This document shows positions 42,287 through 52,985 of a stretch of DNA of 64,000 bases, piece by piece. The translations under genes and the position numbers were made by a program. Where the stretch lies: positions 81,560,672 through 81,624,671 of the forward strand of contig NC_079212.1 of the NCBI RefSeq assembly GCF_029633865.1. The letters run 5' to 3'. Origin of the DNA: Lampris incognitus (taxonomy: Eukaryota > Chordata > Actinopteri > Lampriformes > Lampridae). Below the pieces are notes generated by a model. The model ran no database searches. It saw only the letters and a list, made by a program, of their open reading frames with translations, and was not told the DNA's origin. How positions within the stretch are numbered: position 1 is the stretch's first letter; each line of letters starts with the position of its first letter.

Positions 42287-44224
42287 ATGGCGAAAAGAAA
42301 AAAAGACGATGATTACCGTGCATTCCAGGCTGCGTGGACAGAGGAATTTGCATTTGTGGAGAGAGCAGGATCTGCGGTATGTCTAATATGCAATGATAAA
42401 ATTGCATCGATGAAACGGTCAAATATAAAGCGGCACTTCGATACGCACCATGCTTCATTTGCATCGAAATATCCAGCGGGGGACAGCAGGAAAAGGGCAT
42501 GCGAGGAGCTACAGCGGAGAGTGCAGACGAGTCAGCAGCAACTACGTGTGTGGACCAAGCAAGGTGACGGGAATTCCGCTAGCTTTGCGGGGGCTTTGGC
42601 AATAGTAAGGAATGGAAAGTCATTCACAGATGGCGAGTATGCCAAAACATTCATGCTTGATGTGGCCAATGAACTGTTTGACGACTTCCCAAATAAAGAC
42701 AAGATAATCAAACGAATAAAAGACATGCCCCTGTCAGCAAGAACTGTGCACGATCGTAGCATCATGATGGCAAATCAAGTCGAGGAAACACAAATTAAGG
42801 ACATAAACGCCGGGACATACTTTTCTCTCGCGTTAGATGAGTCAACAGACGTTAGCCATCTATCTCAGTGCAGTATCATTGCCAGGTATGCTGCAGGTGA
42901 CACACTGCGTGAGGAAAGCTTGGCTGTTTTGCCAATGAAAGGGACAACAAGAGGAGAGGATTTATTCATGTCTTTCATGGAGTTTGCTAAAGAAAAAAAA
43001 CTACCGATGGATAAACTTATTTCTGTCTGTACTGATGGTGCACCCTGTATGTTGGGGAAGAACAAAGGATTTGTAGCGCTTCTCCGTGAACATGAAAAGA
43101 GAGCCATCCTAAGTTTTCATTGCATCCTGCACCAGGAGGCGCTTTGCGCTCAGACGTGTGGCCAGGAGCTTGGCGAGGTGATGTCTCTGGTCATTCGAGT
43201 GGTCAACTTTATTGTTGCCCGAGCTTTAAATGATCGCCAGTTTAAAGCTCTGTTAGAAGAAGTTGGGAATCATTATCCCGGTCTGCTTTTACACAGCAAC
43301 GTGCGTTGGTTGTCAAGGGGGAAGGTGCTCAGCCGTTTTGCAGCTTGCCTGAGTGAAATCCGGACTTTTCTTGAAATGAAAGGCGTCAAGCATCCTGAGC
43401 TAGACAACACTGACTGGCTCCTGCAGTTTCACTATCTCGTGGACATAACTGGCCATCTGAACCAGCTCAATGTGAAAATGCAAGGTATTGGAAATACAAT
43501 CTCATCCCTTCAACAAGCAGTGTTTGCATTTGAAAGCAAGCTGGAAGTCTTTCTCAGGGACATTGAAACAGGTCGTCTTCTGCACTTTGAAAGACTGCAA
43601 CAATTTAGAGATGCATGCTTAGCAAGTGACTCCACTCAACATCTGGATCTCCAGCAGCTAGCTGGCTTTACGTTCAATCTCCTGCAGTCATTCAAAGCAC
43701 GTTTTGGAGAATTTCGTGCGCGCACTGGTCTTTTCAAGTTCATCACTCATCCACATGAGTGTGCAGTGGACAAAATCGACCTGACATGCATCCCCGGGGT
43801 CTCTATCGGAGACTTTGAGCTGGAAGTTGCTGACCTGAAGGCATCAGACATGTGGATGAGTAAGTTCAAGTCACTTAATGGAGAGTTGGAAAGTCTTGCG
43901 CGACAGCGAGCAGAGCTGGCGAGGGAACACAAGTGGACAGAAATTAAAAATCTTCAACCTGAAGACCAGCTGATTCTTAAAACTTGGAACGAGCTTCCTG
44001 TGACATACCACACAATGCAGCGTGTGAGTATTGCCGTATTGACCATGTTTGGCTCTACATATGCATGTGAACAGTCTTTCTCGCATATGAGGAACATTAA
44101 GACCAACCTACGCTCACGTTTAACTGATGGAAGCCTCAACGCCTGCATGAAGCTCAACCTCACCACGTATGAACCAGACTACAAGGCCATCAGCAAAACC
44201 ATGCAGCACCAGAAGTCGCATTAA
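42287..44224 (+). CDS. hAT transposase, 645 aa, intact
   Basis: Single-exon frame. A BED-type zinc finger near residues 32-55 (C32, C35, H50, H54/H55; VCLICNDKIASMKR). The RNase-H-like core has FSLALDESTDVSHLSQC (aspartate near 183), CTDGAPCMLGKNKGF (aspartate near 249), FHCILHQEALCAQ and VRWLSRGKVLSRF. The C-terminal hAT dimerisation segment has STYACEQSFSHMRNIK. The arrangement matches the Charlie-like hAT group from which the C-terminal part of GTF2IRD2 was derived. Key blocks are all present, the frame has no break and the termini are present, so it may be active. It would bind the CAGNGGTCGGGAACC ends and act in the nucleus. The start is the first ATG, about 335 bp from the left end. Confidence 0.94.
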   Translation: MAKRKKDDDYRAFQAAWTEEFAFVERAGSAVCLICNDKIASMKRSNIKRHFDTHHASFASKYPAGDSRKRACEELQRRVQTSQQQLRVWTKQGDGNSASFAGALAIVRNGKSFTDGEYAKTFMLDVANELFDDFPNKDKIIKRIKDMPLSARTVHDRSIMMANQVEETQIKDINAGTYFSLALDESTDVSHLSQCSIIARYAAGDTLREESLAVLPMKGTTRGEDLFMSFMEFAKEKKLPMDKLISVCTDGAPCMLGKNKGFVALLREHEKRAILSFHCILHQEALCAQTCGQELGEVMSLVIRVVNFIVARALNDRQFKALLEEVGNHYPGLLLHSNVRWLSRGKVLSRFAACLSEIRTFLEMKGVKHPELDNTDWLLQFHYLVDITGHLNQLNVKMQGIGNTISSLQQAVFAFESKLEVFLRDIETGRLLHFERLQQFRDACLASDSTQHLDLQQLAGFTFNLLQSFKARFGEFRARTGLFKFITHPHECAVDKIDLTCIPGVSIGDFELEVADLKASDMWMSKFKSLNGELESLARQRAELAREHKWTEIKNLQPEDQLILKTWNELPVTYHTMQRVSIAVLTMFGSTYACEQSFSHMRNIKTNLRSRLTDGSLNACMKLNLTTYEPDYKAISKTMQHQKSH

Positions 44225-44348
44225 AAGTAAGACATATTTAATTTATTATACGTTAAAAATACTATATGGCTCTCAATGAAATATATTTAGAAATATTTGG
44301 CTTTTATGGCTCTCCCAGTCAAAAAGGTTCCCGACCCCTGGTCTATAT

Positions 44349-45530
44349 CATCATCGGACCTTGAGAATGACTGTGACTCTGCTCTTAGCATCCGACTTAC
44401 ATCCGTCCTTTGATGTTCACTCAGGTGAGTAAGGTCAACAGGAGGATCCCATTGCTCATCTGTGGGTGTGTCCTCACTGGAGCTCTTAGCCTGGACTTTG
44501 TGTACTGATGCAGTAGGTGGGCAATCTGGTTTGAATATGTTTGCAGGATATACTGATCTGACAGACTGTACTGTTCCAATAACAGTTCTTCCTGGCAAGG
44601 TGATGTCACAGCTGGTTGGATTTTGCACACTGACAACAAATTGTGGGGTCATAGCTGCCTTCACGGATACTAGAGTGTCGCAAAATTCAAATCCTTCAGG
44701 CGACTGTGGGTTTTCCTGGGGCTCAAAAATCAGTGTTTTGCCCTCCTTGAAAGGTGGAGCCTGTACTCGGCACTCAATCTGGATGGAGCTGCATTTAGGC
44801 ACACTGACTCTCATTCACTGTTCTCACCCTGTGTTCATATGGCTGCCCTGCACTCACTACATTAATAAAGGCTTTTGGTTTATTCTTTCTGAGGTGAGGG
44901 AAAGCTATCATTACTGTTTTCAAGAGTTTTTCTTTGTCTCTATGTTTTAACTGATCCAGTATACTGTTTACTACGAGGTGCTCGATGACATTAAAGCCAA
45001 TGATGGGACGAGGCTGCTGATTATCTTTTAGCACTAGCATGGGTATATACAGCTCTTTATCATTAGCAGCAAGTTTAAAGCTAACCTCCAGCCAACCAGT
45101 GCATGGCATTTCTATTCCATTGGCTGCCCCAATGTGTAAGGGGTCAAGTGGGTCAATTAGCTCCGTTACATCTCTTAACTTGACGTCAGGGAGGTGACTC
45201 TCCTTCCAGGCCTCGTCTATAGCACACATTTTTGAGCCTGTGTCCCAAAGGACCTGAATTTTTTGTTTGTGGAGAAAATATCTGATGATACACTTCTTCC
45301 CTACCAGCTCTGTTACAGTGGAAGTTTTAACTGAGTCTCTAATTTTCCTATGCTTAGACTCCTCACATGGCTGCATTTCCTGTTTATGGATGGCTGAACA
45401 TGTATATGGCTTACAATGATATTTACGTGTAGGCCAGTGTGTCTGTTGGCATTGTTTTGAGCAATACAATGCAGTTTTACATATGGAACAACATTTAGTT
45501 CCTGACTTTCTTTCTTTTGTCCACAACTAT
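44349..45530 (-). pseudogene. Gypsy-H protease region with MYND-type zinc finger
   Basis: The minus strand reads a MYND-like finger (CCSICKTALYCSKQCQQTHW, then KYHC; near 45490-45420), a linker, a retroviral-type protease core (IQVLWDTGSKMCAIDEAW near 45240), PMLVLKDNQQPRPIIGFNV, and, after a frame change, PKCSSIQIECRVQ, FVVSVQNPTSCDITLPGRT and DPPVDLTHLSEHQRTDVSRM, the stretch before the reverse transcriptase. At least one frameshift (near 44800) breaks it, and the hAT at 41952-44340 splits it from the reverse transcriptase. Confidence 0.8.
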
Positions 45531-45651
45531 CACAATGGTGGGACCTATCTAGACTACTGGTTGCCCCTTGTCCCGTGGGAGCAACCCCTATTAGTTTAAA
45601 GGGCTCTCCCTGGCTGGTCTCTGTATCTTACATCCAGCACGGTAATGCTCA

Positions 45652-47088
45652 CTACTTCCGCACCTGATGCAGTGCTGACTCACCTGCCTGAATGCAAGCA
45701 AAACACCGAGGACGGGGATGTGGTGCTGGGTAGTACCGCTGCGGTGCGAACCTTTGTTGGAACTGAGCTGTTTCCCTCACATGTCCAGGTCCTAGTGCCG
45801 GCCGGTACGCTTGCGCTGCTGCTGGTGGCTGTGGGTGGTAAAACTGCATACGGGTTTGTTCAGTATTACAGGAGGAAGGCTGAGGAGGTGCAGACGTGAA
45901 CTTTTGGATGGTTTCCCTGATGTGTGAAACTTCAGCTCTCAGGTCTTTTAGCAGCACCATGTCAGAGTGGATTTCTTTGATTTCTGAGAGTAGATCAGGG
46001 GAAAGAGTGACCATGCTTTGCTAGGTGGGGTTTTTCTTCTCAACTGGGGGTTCACTAGACTGGACAGTCTTCACATTAGTTACTCGTGATGGGGCTGAAT
46101 GTTTCTTTTTGTCCTGTCTTTCCTTTTCATTGGCGCATGCAATGTTCACCTTTTCCAGCAGCAACTCATCTGATGTATTTTTCTGAAGAAGGTAAAGCTG
46201 TAGATCACTTGTAATATTGTCATTTTGCAGGCCAGTCAAGACAGTATGCATGAAAAGACTCTGGACTAACGCTGGATCATATTTGAGGCTTGATTCAACT
46301 TCCTGGGAAGCGAACAGAATTTTCTGCCTCAGGCTCTGATCAGGAAATTTTGAGGTGTCTCTTTACTACCCTGGACCTCAGAGGTAAACTGTTTGTATAA
46401 CTCTGTGGCACTTCTTTCTTGATAATGAGACCTGAGGATTCTCCGAAGGGCAGGCAGCGTAAGGTTTTCTTTTCGTTCAAGATAACTCCTTAACTGCAGA
46501 CCTGGTGTGATGGCGCGGATTACTGCATCTGTGACCTCTGACTCTGGGTAGCCTTTGCTGAGCCCATTTTCAATCTGCCTAGCCAGACTAGAAAAGGTGA
46601 GTCTATCATTTTGTCCAGTCTCCCCTATTTGGCCTGCTCTCTTAAAAACTTTGCACCACAGAGAGCCATTTGGTGATACTGGAGCCATTGTCTTTACTGG
46701 GTTGCTCATTCATGCTATTTTTCATTGCACACTCCTTTTCTCGTAATGACAGCCTTAGTGCCTCTACCTCCCTCTGGAGTCTTTCCTGTTCTTCAATTTG
46801 ATTCAGGATTTCACATGCACTCTGTTCTTTGGCCATTTGTACTTTATCAATGATGTCCTGAACATTGAGGAGGTCAGACATACCTTCATCCTCTAGGTCA
46901 GCTAGTTCTTCTCGTTCAAGGTATTTTATGACATGTGAGGCTAAGTGACTGCGTGTTTTACCAGTCACATGCTCTTTTTCTGATCCTGAGATTTGAAGTG
47001 CATTGCACACTTTAATCAGCTGCCAAACAGTCAGTTTATACAGTGTTCCTTTAATTTCCAGCTGCAGCTTTTCTAATTCAGACTCCAT
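45652..47088 (-). pseudogene. Gypsy-H gag
   Basis: Starts MESELEKLQLEIKGTLYKL (ATG at 47088), a leucine-rich helical N-terminus with a coiled region (EEQERLQREVEALRLSLREK). After a frame change come WCKVFKRAGQIGETGQND, TFSSLARQIENGLSKGYPES, AITPGLQLRSYLE and LRRILRSHYQE, a capsid-like region. The rest (LQLYLLQKNTSDELLLEKVN, then a proline-rich tail and a degenerate knuckle CFACIQAGE) is cut by stops near 46021 and 46329. N-terminus and order fit a gypsy gag that leads into the MYND/protease part. Confidence 0.8.
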
Positions 47089-47335
47089 TTTATCAGGGGA
47101 GTTAACATAAGCAATGTAATGAGGGTTTACCTGGCTTGACTGGTTTTTTACTGCTTCCTAGTGGTCACTTTTGCTCACTTCAGGATACAAGTCACCAACG
47201 CTTGTCGGACAACTACCTCCGTTGCTTTGCTGGGCTCCTTTCTGATGCCTGGGTAGTTAGGAGGGATGATCAACCAGAGGATTTCTCTTACAGATCAGGG
47301 ACGGTCCTCAAGTTAAACATCCCAGCGGTGCCTCC

Positions 47336-47667
47336 TGAAGTAATACTTGGGGCAAAATGTTGCGCTCTTAAAATAGGCAGAGTAAGAGGGAAGGAGATTA
47401 AATCACAGCACGCTCGTGGTCTCGCTTCACTCATGTATTAAGTTGTAATATGACATAAAGTACAACTACAGAATTCACATCGAAAAGGCTCATATACAAA
47501 CTATACATACAGTCTGATGCTCGAGCGGAAAAAATAACACCACTACCTTGTACAGTAACACAGTTAGCCTTAAACTTTTCCACAACAAAAACATACAAAA
47601 CTTATAGACTTTTGTTCATAATAACAACTAATGGCACGAGAACAATTATATTTAACACATCGCTACA
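47336..47667 (-). repeat. Gypsy-H 5' LTR
   Basis: Begins (plus strand) TGAAGTAATACTTGGGGC and ends CATCGCTACA; the sequence just left of it (GGAGGCACCGCTGGGATG on the minus strand) is where a primer binding site is expected. It contains an approximately 75-bp segment shared with the neighbouring element F LTR. Confidence 0.68.
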
Positions 47668-47671
47668 TATA

Positions 47672-48011
47672 TGTTGTATTCTGTACGGTAATTACCTTAA
47701 AATAGGCAGAGTAAGAGGGAAGGAGATTAAATCACAGCACGCTGGTGGTCTCGCTTCACTCATGTATTAAGTGAGGGAGAGGAGCGCGATCTCCCCCTAC
47801 CGGAGCCCCAAAGCATTACCAATCAACCGACGCACAATCAATCTGTAACAATCTGTCATCTGTGTCTGTCATCAGTGTTATCTGAACTAATAACTTGAAT
47901 AACATAACCAAGATGAAAATTAATTACACTATGAAAATGCAACATAACAAATATAACTGAACAACTATCAAACAAATTAAAGTTTCTAAGAAATCAATTC
48001 TAAGTAACACA
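47672..48011 (-). repeat. Element F LTR, full length
   Basis: TGTTGTATTCTGTACGG... to ...AAGTAACACA, matching the split LTR at 30205-30343 plus 34768-34987. No internal region adjoins it on the right (L1 sequence follows), so it is a solo or truncated copy. Confidence 0.75.
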
Positions 48012-48290
48012 CTTAAAACTGCAGAGAGAGGTTCACTGGCCAGCGAAAACAGTCGGGAGGATAGACGACATCCCTGATGTGTACCATGTTCGACGGCAAA
48101 ATAGTTTGAGTGAATGTCATTAGTGCTAGCTTGGGGGGGGGGGGTATAGAGGGCGAATCCAAGAACAAAATTTATTCCGAAAGCCGAATTTTTTAAGGAC
48201 AAAAAATAGGTACTCCCACTCTACGTGAGCGAACGCCTTCTCGGAGTTGAGGAAGATAACTATTTCGGGGGTGTGTGTGAAGGATTTCTT
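48012..48290 (-). pseudogene. L1-type LINE reverse transcriptase fragment
   Basis: Minus strand, in two frames: PEIVIFLNSEKAFAHVEWEY, then FGINFVLGF..LYTPPPQAS and VEHGTHQGCRLSSRLFSLAS, the palm region with the RQGCPLS-like block degenerate. Cut on both sides. Confidence 0.7.
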
Positions 48291-48410
48291 AGAATAGATT
48301 ATGTTAAAGAGTCGAAAAGTTGTATCAGTTTATCTGGATACAACGTTTATTGACAGATACATTTCATCACTCAACGAAGTGACAGCTTCAGACTGGAGAG
48401 GTCACTTAGT
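48290..48410 (-). ncRNA. Second Penelope terminal repeat with hammerhead-like motif (degenerate)
   Basis: On the minus strand, CTGAAGC, a stem CACTT...AAGTG-type (TCACTTCGTTGAGTGA), then GAAAT, followed by ACGTTGTATCCAGATAAACT. Layout and flanking sequence match 17230-17330. Both core boxes deviate from the hammerhead consensus. Confidence 0.45.
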
Positions 48411-48429
48411 ACAGTAGTTGTAATGTTTT

Positions 48430-50075
48430 AAGTATTCCATTGTTCGCCCATTGCTGAAGAAACCAAATTTAGAGCCCGTGTCCTTAAGTTACTCCAGCAC
48501 AATCTCCAAATTGTCTTTTTTTATTATTTAAGGTTCTGGGAGAGTAATTTAATCTGATTTCTTTTTTTGAACACTAATAGTGTTTTTAACAGTTTCCAGT
48601 CTGGTTTTAGAGCATTTCATAGGACAGAGACAGCTTTAGTTACAGTTACTAATGACCTACTGCTGATTGCAGACAGAGGTGACTGCTCGATTTTAGTTCT
48701 TTTAGACTTAAATGCTCCCTCTGACACAGTCGATCACAGTATCCTCTTACATCACTTAGAGACTTGGGTTGGCATGAAGGGCTCGGCTGTTAGTTCATTA
48801 TGCTCTTACCTTTCCAACAAAAAAATTCTGTTGTTCTGGGTAACACTACTTCCTCGATGGCTCAATTGAGTTGTGGAGTCCTTCAAGGCTAGTTCTGGGC
48901 CCCCTTCTGTTTGCTATGTACATGCTGCCCCTTGGACAGGTCATTCAAAATCATGATGTGTTTTAAAAAAATTTATGTTGACGACACTCAGCTATACATG
49001 CCACTAAACCCCACAGATCTAGCACCCTAGCAAATCTCACAACTTGCCTCTCTGACATTAAATCCTGGATGTCCAAAAATTTTCTCTCATCATTAAATGT
49101 AATGATGATAAGTCTGAGGTCATCCCGTTCGCCCCCCCCCCCCCCCCCAGCCCTTTTGGTTACTAATCTTGGTGGTCTGTCAGGGAGTCTTAAGCAGGCT
49201 GCTAGGAATCTTGGGGTAATATTCTGTGCTAGCCTCAGTTTCGATAATCAAATCAAACGTGTTGTTCAGTCATGCTTTAACCAGCTCAAGGTAATCTCCA
49301 AAATTAGGTAATTTTTATCAATTAAAGCATGCACAACTTTTTGTCTGCAAAACGTTGTGCATGCTTTTAATCTATTACTGGCTTGATTATTTCAGCACAC
49401 TTTACTCCGGTATCAGCAAGGGCTCCCTCCACATTCTGCAGTTATTACAAAATGCTGCTGCTCGGCTCATTACCGGGACAAAAATGCATGACCATATCAC
49501 TACTATGCTTGGCTCCCTACACTGACCCCCTGTTATATTTTGGATCGATTTTAAAATTTTATAGTTCACTTATAAGGTCTTAACAGTCTCGCTTCTACTT
49601 ACATTTTCAATTTATTGACTTGGTATACGGCGTCTCGACCATTACGATCCGCAGATGGAGCCCTGCTGGTTATTCCCAGGTCTTGGTTTGTCACAAACGG
49701 TGACTGGGCTTTTGCTGTTAAAGCCCCCATACTTTGGCATTCTCTTCCTATTCAGCTAAGACAATCCAAGTCTCTAGCTTCTTTTAAATCTCATCTTAAA
49801 ACTTTTCTTTTTATGAAAGCTTTTACAAATGTTTGATGTTGGTTTTTATTTATTAATACTGCTTTTACTTTTACTCTTACTGATATTTGTAACTGTTTTG
49901 ATTAACAAATTGCTTTCTTCCCTTTGGCTCTTATTTCATGGTTTTATTTGTTAGTGCTTTTTATTTTATTCTCTTACAATGTTTTTTTTTCCATTTTTAC
50001 AATTTAATCCTGTTCTGTGATGCACTTTGTAACCTTGTTTTGAAAACGGCTATATAAATAAAGTTTATTATAAGG
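48430..50075 (+). pseudogene. Rex1/CR1-like LINE reverse transcriptase and 3' UTR
   Basis: Plus strand, broken frames: FRAFHRTETALVTVTNDLLL, LVLLDLNAPSDTVDHSILLH, then a shifted GVLQG..LGPLLFAMYMLPL and a YVDDTQLYMPL active site. Later FKSHLKTFLFMKAF is the C-terminal end. The 3' UTR ends AACGGCTATATAAATAAAG, a tail common to this LINE group. A run of C at 49132-49148 is inside the coding part. The clade call (Rex1-like) is from recall. Confidence 0.77.
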
Positions 50076-51190
50076 GAGGCTAAGGAACAATATAACAGTA
50101 GTAAGAACATAAATCAATAAATAATAATAATAAATAGAAATTGAAAAAATAGTGTAAATGTAGTATCAGTAAATACAAGAGTATAAAAGAACCTCCCTAT
50201 GGGTTAACCTAATGTCAACTTTCAAGTAAATACAGTGCAAAGAGTAACTCCACAGTCAGTTCAAAATAAACAGGCCTATGTCAACAAAGTGATGATACAA
50301 CAGAATAGCCTACACCTATTGAGATGGCCCATAGCCTAAAAAATACATACATTAATGGAAATTTTAAAAAAAAGAGGTGTGTGTTTGTGTGTGTGTGTGG
50401 GGGGGGCTCAACAATACCACGGATCAAGATAGTAGGGATTGGGGAAAAGGAAAAAGTAATATAAATGTGTGGTCGGTAAGGATAAAGGAACAGAAAAGAA
50501 CAAATAAGTAAATAGTAAATGAATAGATAAGTAAATAAATAAAGAAACTATAATCTTTGAGTCAACACAGTTTTAAACTTCAGATAAGTAAAATGCAGAT
50601 AGAAATTCAGTCAGTTTAGGTTCAGAGAAAACAAAATATACAAGCCCATTTTAGCATATGAATGATACAATAAAGTAGCCTTGCTTATAAAAATAAAAAA
50701 GGGGGAAAGGAGGGAGAGGTAGTAAACAGAGTGGACCTTATATTTCCATCAAGTAGTACGTTAATGAGGCAGTTTTTCAGGTATTACGGAGTAAAACAAA
50801 CAACTGAGGTTTGCCAGATGTCTCAATTGAAATGCAAACAGATTCCTGCCAGAGCAAGCCTGTCATCTGGCAACAAGTACTCAATATACTGTAGACGTGG
50901 CATGAGACTCTAAATAAAGTTCTTATGAACTAGATCTAATATTTTCAACATACATTGACTGTGTAGTTCTTCACAAAAGACAGGGCTAAATCGTCTATAT
51001 CAGATCGGACACTTTGTTCGGTAGTTTATCCATGTCACATATCCAAAAGGTTCACAAACCGAGAATCAACCAGGGTTGTTTTGTTTTGTTTTTTGTTTTT
51101 TTCTTCTTATCTAGTGTAACGTGTCCTTGGGTTCCTTGAAAGGGGCTATGCAAAACTAAGTTGTCGTAGTTGTTGTTGTTGTTGTTGTTG
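50076..51190. other. AT-rich stretch, no gene recognised
   Basis: Low-complexity AT-rich sequence with a GT run near 50379-50398. At 51062-51192 a T/G-rich stretch ends with GGGCTATGCAAAACTAAG and a (TTG)n tract, which looks like the 3' tail of a LINE or SINE. Confidence 0.4.
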
Positions 51191-51193
51191 TTA

Positions 51194-51420
51194 GGTTAGT
51201 CTGGGAATATCAGCATCCTCTGTCCATTGAAAGTGATCGGCTGCATCTCAGCCGCCTTCCGTAGAATTTCTTCCAGTTCGTGAGTGTAGTGCATTTTGAG
51301 AATGAGGGGGCAAGGAGGTTCGCTGTCACCCAAACGGTTTCGGAACACTCTATGACATCTGTCGATAAGCGCACGTTCCTCCAGAGACAGCGCGAGTTGT
51401 GCAACAAAGTCTGAGTTTCT
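51194..51420 (-). pseudogene. L1 ORF1-like C-terminal fragment
   Basis: The minus strand frame reads LALSLEERALIDRCHRVFRN, then EPPCPLILKMHYTHELEEIL and PITFNGQRMLIFPD-stop. This is the RNA-binding C-terminal part of an L1-type ORF1 protein. The N-terminal coiled coil is not found, so it is a fragment. Confidence 0.6.
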
Positions 51421-52230
51421 TACCTGTTTCAGCTCCCAGCGCCCCCCCTTTAATTGTTAGTTAGTTTTAGTTGTTAAAAAGTTGTAAAAATTGTTAAAAA
51501 TTTGCCTGGCAGATATTTTCAATTAGAATTATTTTGGACATTTAAGTAATGTCAGTTAAACTGACCAATATTTCTACACTGTTTAAATAGATCAAGCTGT
51601 CCTACCATGGGAACATTAAATTGCTGTTTATTTTCAATCAGTAGAATCTATATCGGTGTATGATGGACATTTTATTAGCTTTGCTTTTTTGGCGATCTAT
51701 TATCCTGAGGACAAATGTTTGGATATTTCTGAAGGTTTGCAGTAACCTAAAGGGTTGTATTTGTTACTTGTTTTTCTTGAGACGCCAAAAGAGAATATGT
51801 TGCCTTTTCTTTTCCCTAGCTGTGGAATCACTATGACCATGCGTGTCGCAAATCTACTAACCACTTTACTTAATTGGTAACCCTGTATAAAGTCAATGGT
51901 AGGCTACTTTTGTTGTTGGATTGTCCTACTGACTGTGATCTATTTCTTTGTTTCTCTGTTTGTGGTCATTTACGCAAGAAAAAAAGTGTTGATGGAATTA
52001 ATGGCATTGAATATCTTGTTGGCTAGGTGATCCATTTTCATTCATACACGTCTGTAACAAACTAGAATGAAAAATAATGTCAAAATTGTCATCGAACCAT
52101 GTAGAGAGAAAGCTTGACTGTTTGTCTGCGTGTGTGTTTGTGTAATTGCTGGGTGGGTGGGGGCATAAGCCTCGAGGCATACTACAGGCCCTTTATCATC
52201 TTGTATGAAAGACTGAAACAAAAAGCAGCC
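51421..52230. other. Upstream region of the CYP2 gene, no coding seen
   Basis: Unique-looking AT-rich sequence. I see no open frame or repeat that I can name. Confidence 0.45.
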
Positions 52231-52260
52231 ACCCCGCCCCTGGGAATGACACTTTTATAA
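52231..52260 (+). promoter_or_regulatory. Putative core promoter of the CYP2 gene
   Basis: A GC box (ACCCCGCCCCTGGG, 52231-52244) and a TATA-like TTTTATAA (52253-52260) lie about 54-80 bases before the ATG at 52314, a spacing that would place transcription start near 52285-52290. Confidence 0.5.
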
Positions 52261-52313
52261 CACTATCAATGGATGGATGATTCCAGAGGGGAGAGCCTTG
52301 GCTTGTAAGGAGG

Positions 52314-52985
52314 ATGTACTGGTTCGTCTCTATGTTTCTTTCACCTATGTGGCATATGGTGGATATCCGGAGTGTGCTGCTCTTCACTATAGTTTTTTTA
52401 GTCATCGTGGACTATATCAGGAAGCGTCGGCCCAACAGTTTTCCACCTGGACCCATGGTTCTCCCTTTTGTGGGGAACATATTTTCTGTTGACTACAGAA
52501 AGAATGAGCATATGTTGCTGGTAGGTTTAGGGCTGAAACGTGAGTAACATTTTGAGATGTGATGGATCCGTAACTGCATTTCTTCTATTGTTGCTTACAT
52601 TGTTCTCAGTGGGTGTTGTAGATGTTCATACCCCTGTTATGTTTGCATGACAACAGAGAGCACATTAGTTGCTAAAAACGATAGAGTGAATCAGTATGAA
52701 TTTACAGTGGTACAGTTCATTCTGCCTTGTGCTTTGTAACTATATTTTAAGATTAAGATATATAGTATGTTCTTGTAAATCAAGCCAACTGACTCTTCTT
52801 TAATGTATTCTTATGATTGCAGCTGGCTGAGAAGTTTGGTCAAGTCTACAGTTTGAGATTGTCACAGCAATGGATAGTGATGTTAAATGGATTCAAGACC
52901 GTGAAAGATGTTTTGGTAAACCATGGAGATAGCTTTTCAGACCGACCACCACTGCCTATTTTGGATGAATTGAGCTTCAAACAAG
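52314..52985 (+). CDS. Cytochrome P450 family 2, exons 1 and 2
   Basis: Exon 1 (52314-52520) encodes a signal-anchor segment (VLLFTIVFLVIVDYI), a basic stop (RKRRP) and the proline-rich hinge PPGPMVLPFVGNIF, then a donor GCTG|GTAGGT. Exon 2 (52823-52985, 163 bp, the usual CYP2 exon 2 length) reads LAEKFGQVYSLRLSQQW, GFKTVKDVLVNHGDSFSDRP and ends LSFKQ|G at donor CAAG|GTGAAA, after acceptor tgattgcag. The phases agree. The product would be an ER-anchored monooxygenase. Exon 3 (normally about 150 bp, with the WKRQR-like block) is not found before Gypsy-A copy 2 at 53842, so intron 2 holds at least 10 kb of retrotransposons, or the gene is broken. The start could be either of several in-frame ATGs; I took the first after the TATA element. 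Confidence 0.88.

Larger units (their letters stand above)
41952..44340 (+). mobile_element. hAT transposon, apparently complete
   Basis: 2389 bp. Terminal repeats CAGCGGTCGGGAACC and, inverted at the right, CAGGGGTCGGGAACC (one mismatch in 15), flanked by the 8-bp duplication GTCTATAT (41944-41951, 44341-44348). One intact transposase gene. Subterminal TGGCTC motifs recur at both ends (ATGGCTCGCGAGCCAT on the left is itself a palindrome). Confidence 0.95.
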
